In this document: piece by piece, positions 4,925 through 5,298 of the stretch
Position numbering within the stretch: position 1 is the first letter of the stretch
Layout of the letters: each line of letters starts with the position of its first letter
Assembly: GCA_024644125.1 (NCBI GenBank)
Contig: JAHELQ010000401.1
Coordinates: 1 to 5,298, forward strand
From: Candidatus Aminicenantota bacterium
GTDB lineage: Bacteria; Acidobacteriota; Aminicenantia; UBA2199
DNA: 5,298 bases
Direction of reading: 5' to 3'
Program-made: the position numbers and the translations under genes
Notes under the pieces: model-generated
Database searches by the model: none
Seen by the model: only the letters and a program-made list of their open reading frames with translations
What the model was told of the DNA's origin: nothing

Positions 4925-5298
4925 ATGGCCAAAACCTTTGTTGAAAAATTGTTCAGCCTCAAGGCAGGGCAAGATGTTTCGGCCGGAGCCATCGTGTCGG
5001 TTGAGCCGGATTATGTCATGAGTCATGACAATGCCGCCGCTATTTCCAATACGTTTAAAAAAATCGGAGTCCAACAGGTAAAAAATCCAGAACGGATCGT
5101 CATCATCCTGGACCACGAGATCCCAGCTCCGAAAGAATCATCTGCCACCAATCACAAAGAAATCCGCAATTTCGTCAAAGAACAGGGTATCACCAACTTC
5201 TTTGACATTAACTACGGCATCTGCCACCAGGTTCTGGTTGAGCAGGGATATGCCACCCCAGGAAAACTCATCGCAGGTAGCGATTCCCACACCACAAC
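4925..5298 (+). CDS. leuC: 3-isopropylmalate dehydratase large subunit (aconitase family), 5' part only
   Basis: The window holds the first 124 codons of a protein that is normally about 420 residues; the frame is open to the edge. The start MAKTFVEKLFSLKAGQDVSAG, then VMSHDNAA (31-38), a VIILDHEIPAP segment (59-69), a conserved H77, YGICHQVLVEQG (97-108) and LIAGSDSHTT (115-124) are hallmark positions of the LeuC/homoaconitase large-subunit family. With LeuD, the enzyme isomerises 2-isopropylmalate to 3-isopropylmalate in leucine synthesis, using a 4Fe-4S cluster. The cluster cysteines lie in the missing part. The gene is divergent from the flavoproteins and has its own promoter with a dyad. 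Homoaconitase, citramalate-pathway isomerase or a short aconitase-like enzyme are alternatives that need the full sequence and the neighbouring small subunit to exclude. Confidence 0.88.
   Translation, partial: MAKTFVEKLFSLKAGQDVSAGAIVSVEPDYVMSHDNAAAISNTFKKIGVQQVKNPERIVIILDHEIPAPKESSATNHKEIRNFVKEQGITNFFDINYGICHQVLVEQGYATPGKLIAGSDSHTT

Noticed and set aside
4880..5116. Minus-strand 78-codon frame opposite leuC
   Set aside because: It lies antisense to a clearly conserved LeuC N-terminus and its protein has no recognisable features.

Overview
The window carries five recognisable protein genes and no RNA genes, insertion sequences or CRISPR arrays. Strong AGGAGG-type ribosome binding sites, sigma70-like promoters and the gene families point to a bacterium. 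A membrane-anchored Hanks-type kinase with helical repeats, next to a protein combining TPR-like helices, a lysine-flanked membrane segment, a PEGA domain and an FGE-sulfatase fold, is a style I associate with Acidobacteriota and especially Candidatus Aminicenantes. The two flavoproteins have the look of anaerobe (clostridial-type) enzymes. The lineage is a guess from protein style and was not tested by any search.

Layout. Bases 1-173 hold a fragment too short to assign, a facing A-tract/T-tract and a probable promoter. Bases 174-2006 (+) encode a 610-residue transmembrane serine/threonine kinase with a duplicated helical ectodomain unit and a TonB-C-like tail. Bases 2039-3544 (+) follow 32 bases later, probably in the same operon, and encode the TPR/TM/PEGA/FGE-fold protein. 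Its FGE fold lacks the two catalytic copper-binding cysteines, so it is unlikely to be a formylglycine generator.

Two flavodoxin-fold oxidoreductases lie on the minus strand and converge on the first operon. The upstream one (4158-4709) has a compact CX2CX2CX7C cluster motif like that of iron-sulfur flavoproteins. The downstream one (3489-4177) overlaps it by 20 bases and is frameshifted exactly in its FMN-phosphate loop. The frameshift falls on G GGA AAG, a -1 slippery-type heptamer, and a single -1 shift restores the full flavodoxin reading frame. A one-base deletion or sequencing error is the simplest explanation; recoding is a testable alternative. Its 3' end overlaps the FGE-fold gene tail-to-tail by 56 bases.

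The 215-base divergent intergenic region (4710-4924) holds a good promoter for each side. Over the rightward promoter lies a perfect 7-bp dyad, a likely operator. The rightward gene, cut by the window edge, is the start of a LeuC-type 3-isopropylmalate dehydratase large subunit (aconitase family).

How the genes may work together: the kinase and FGE-fold protein look like a membrane signalling pair that place similar helical modules at the envelope. The two flavoproteins look like a co-expressed redox pair. leuC belongs to a separate biosynthetic unit. These functional links are inferred from adjacency and domains only.
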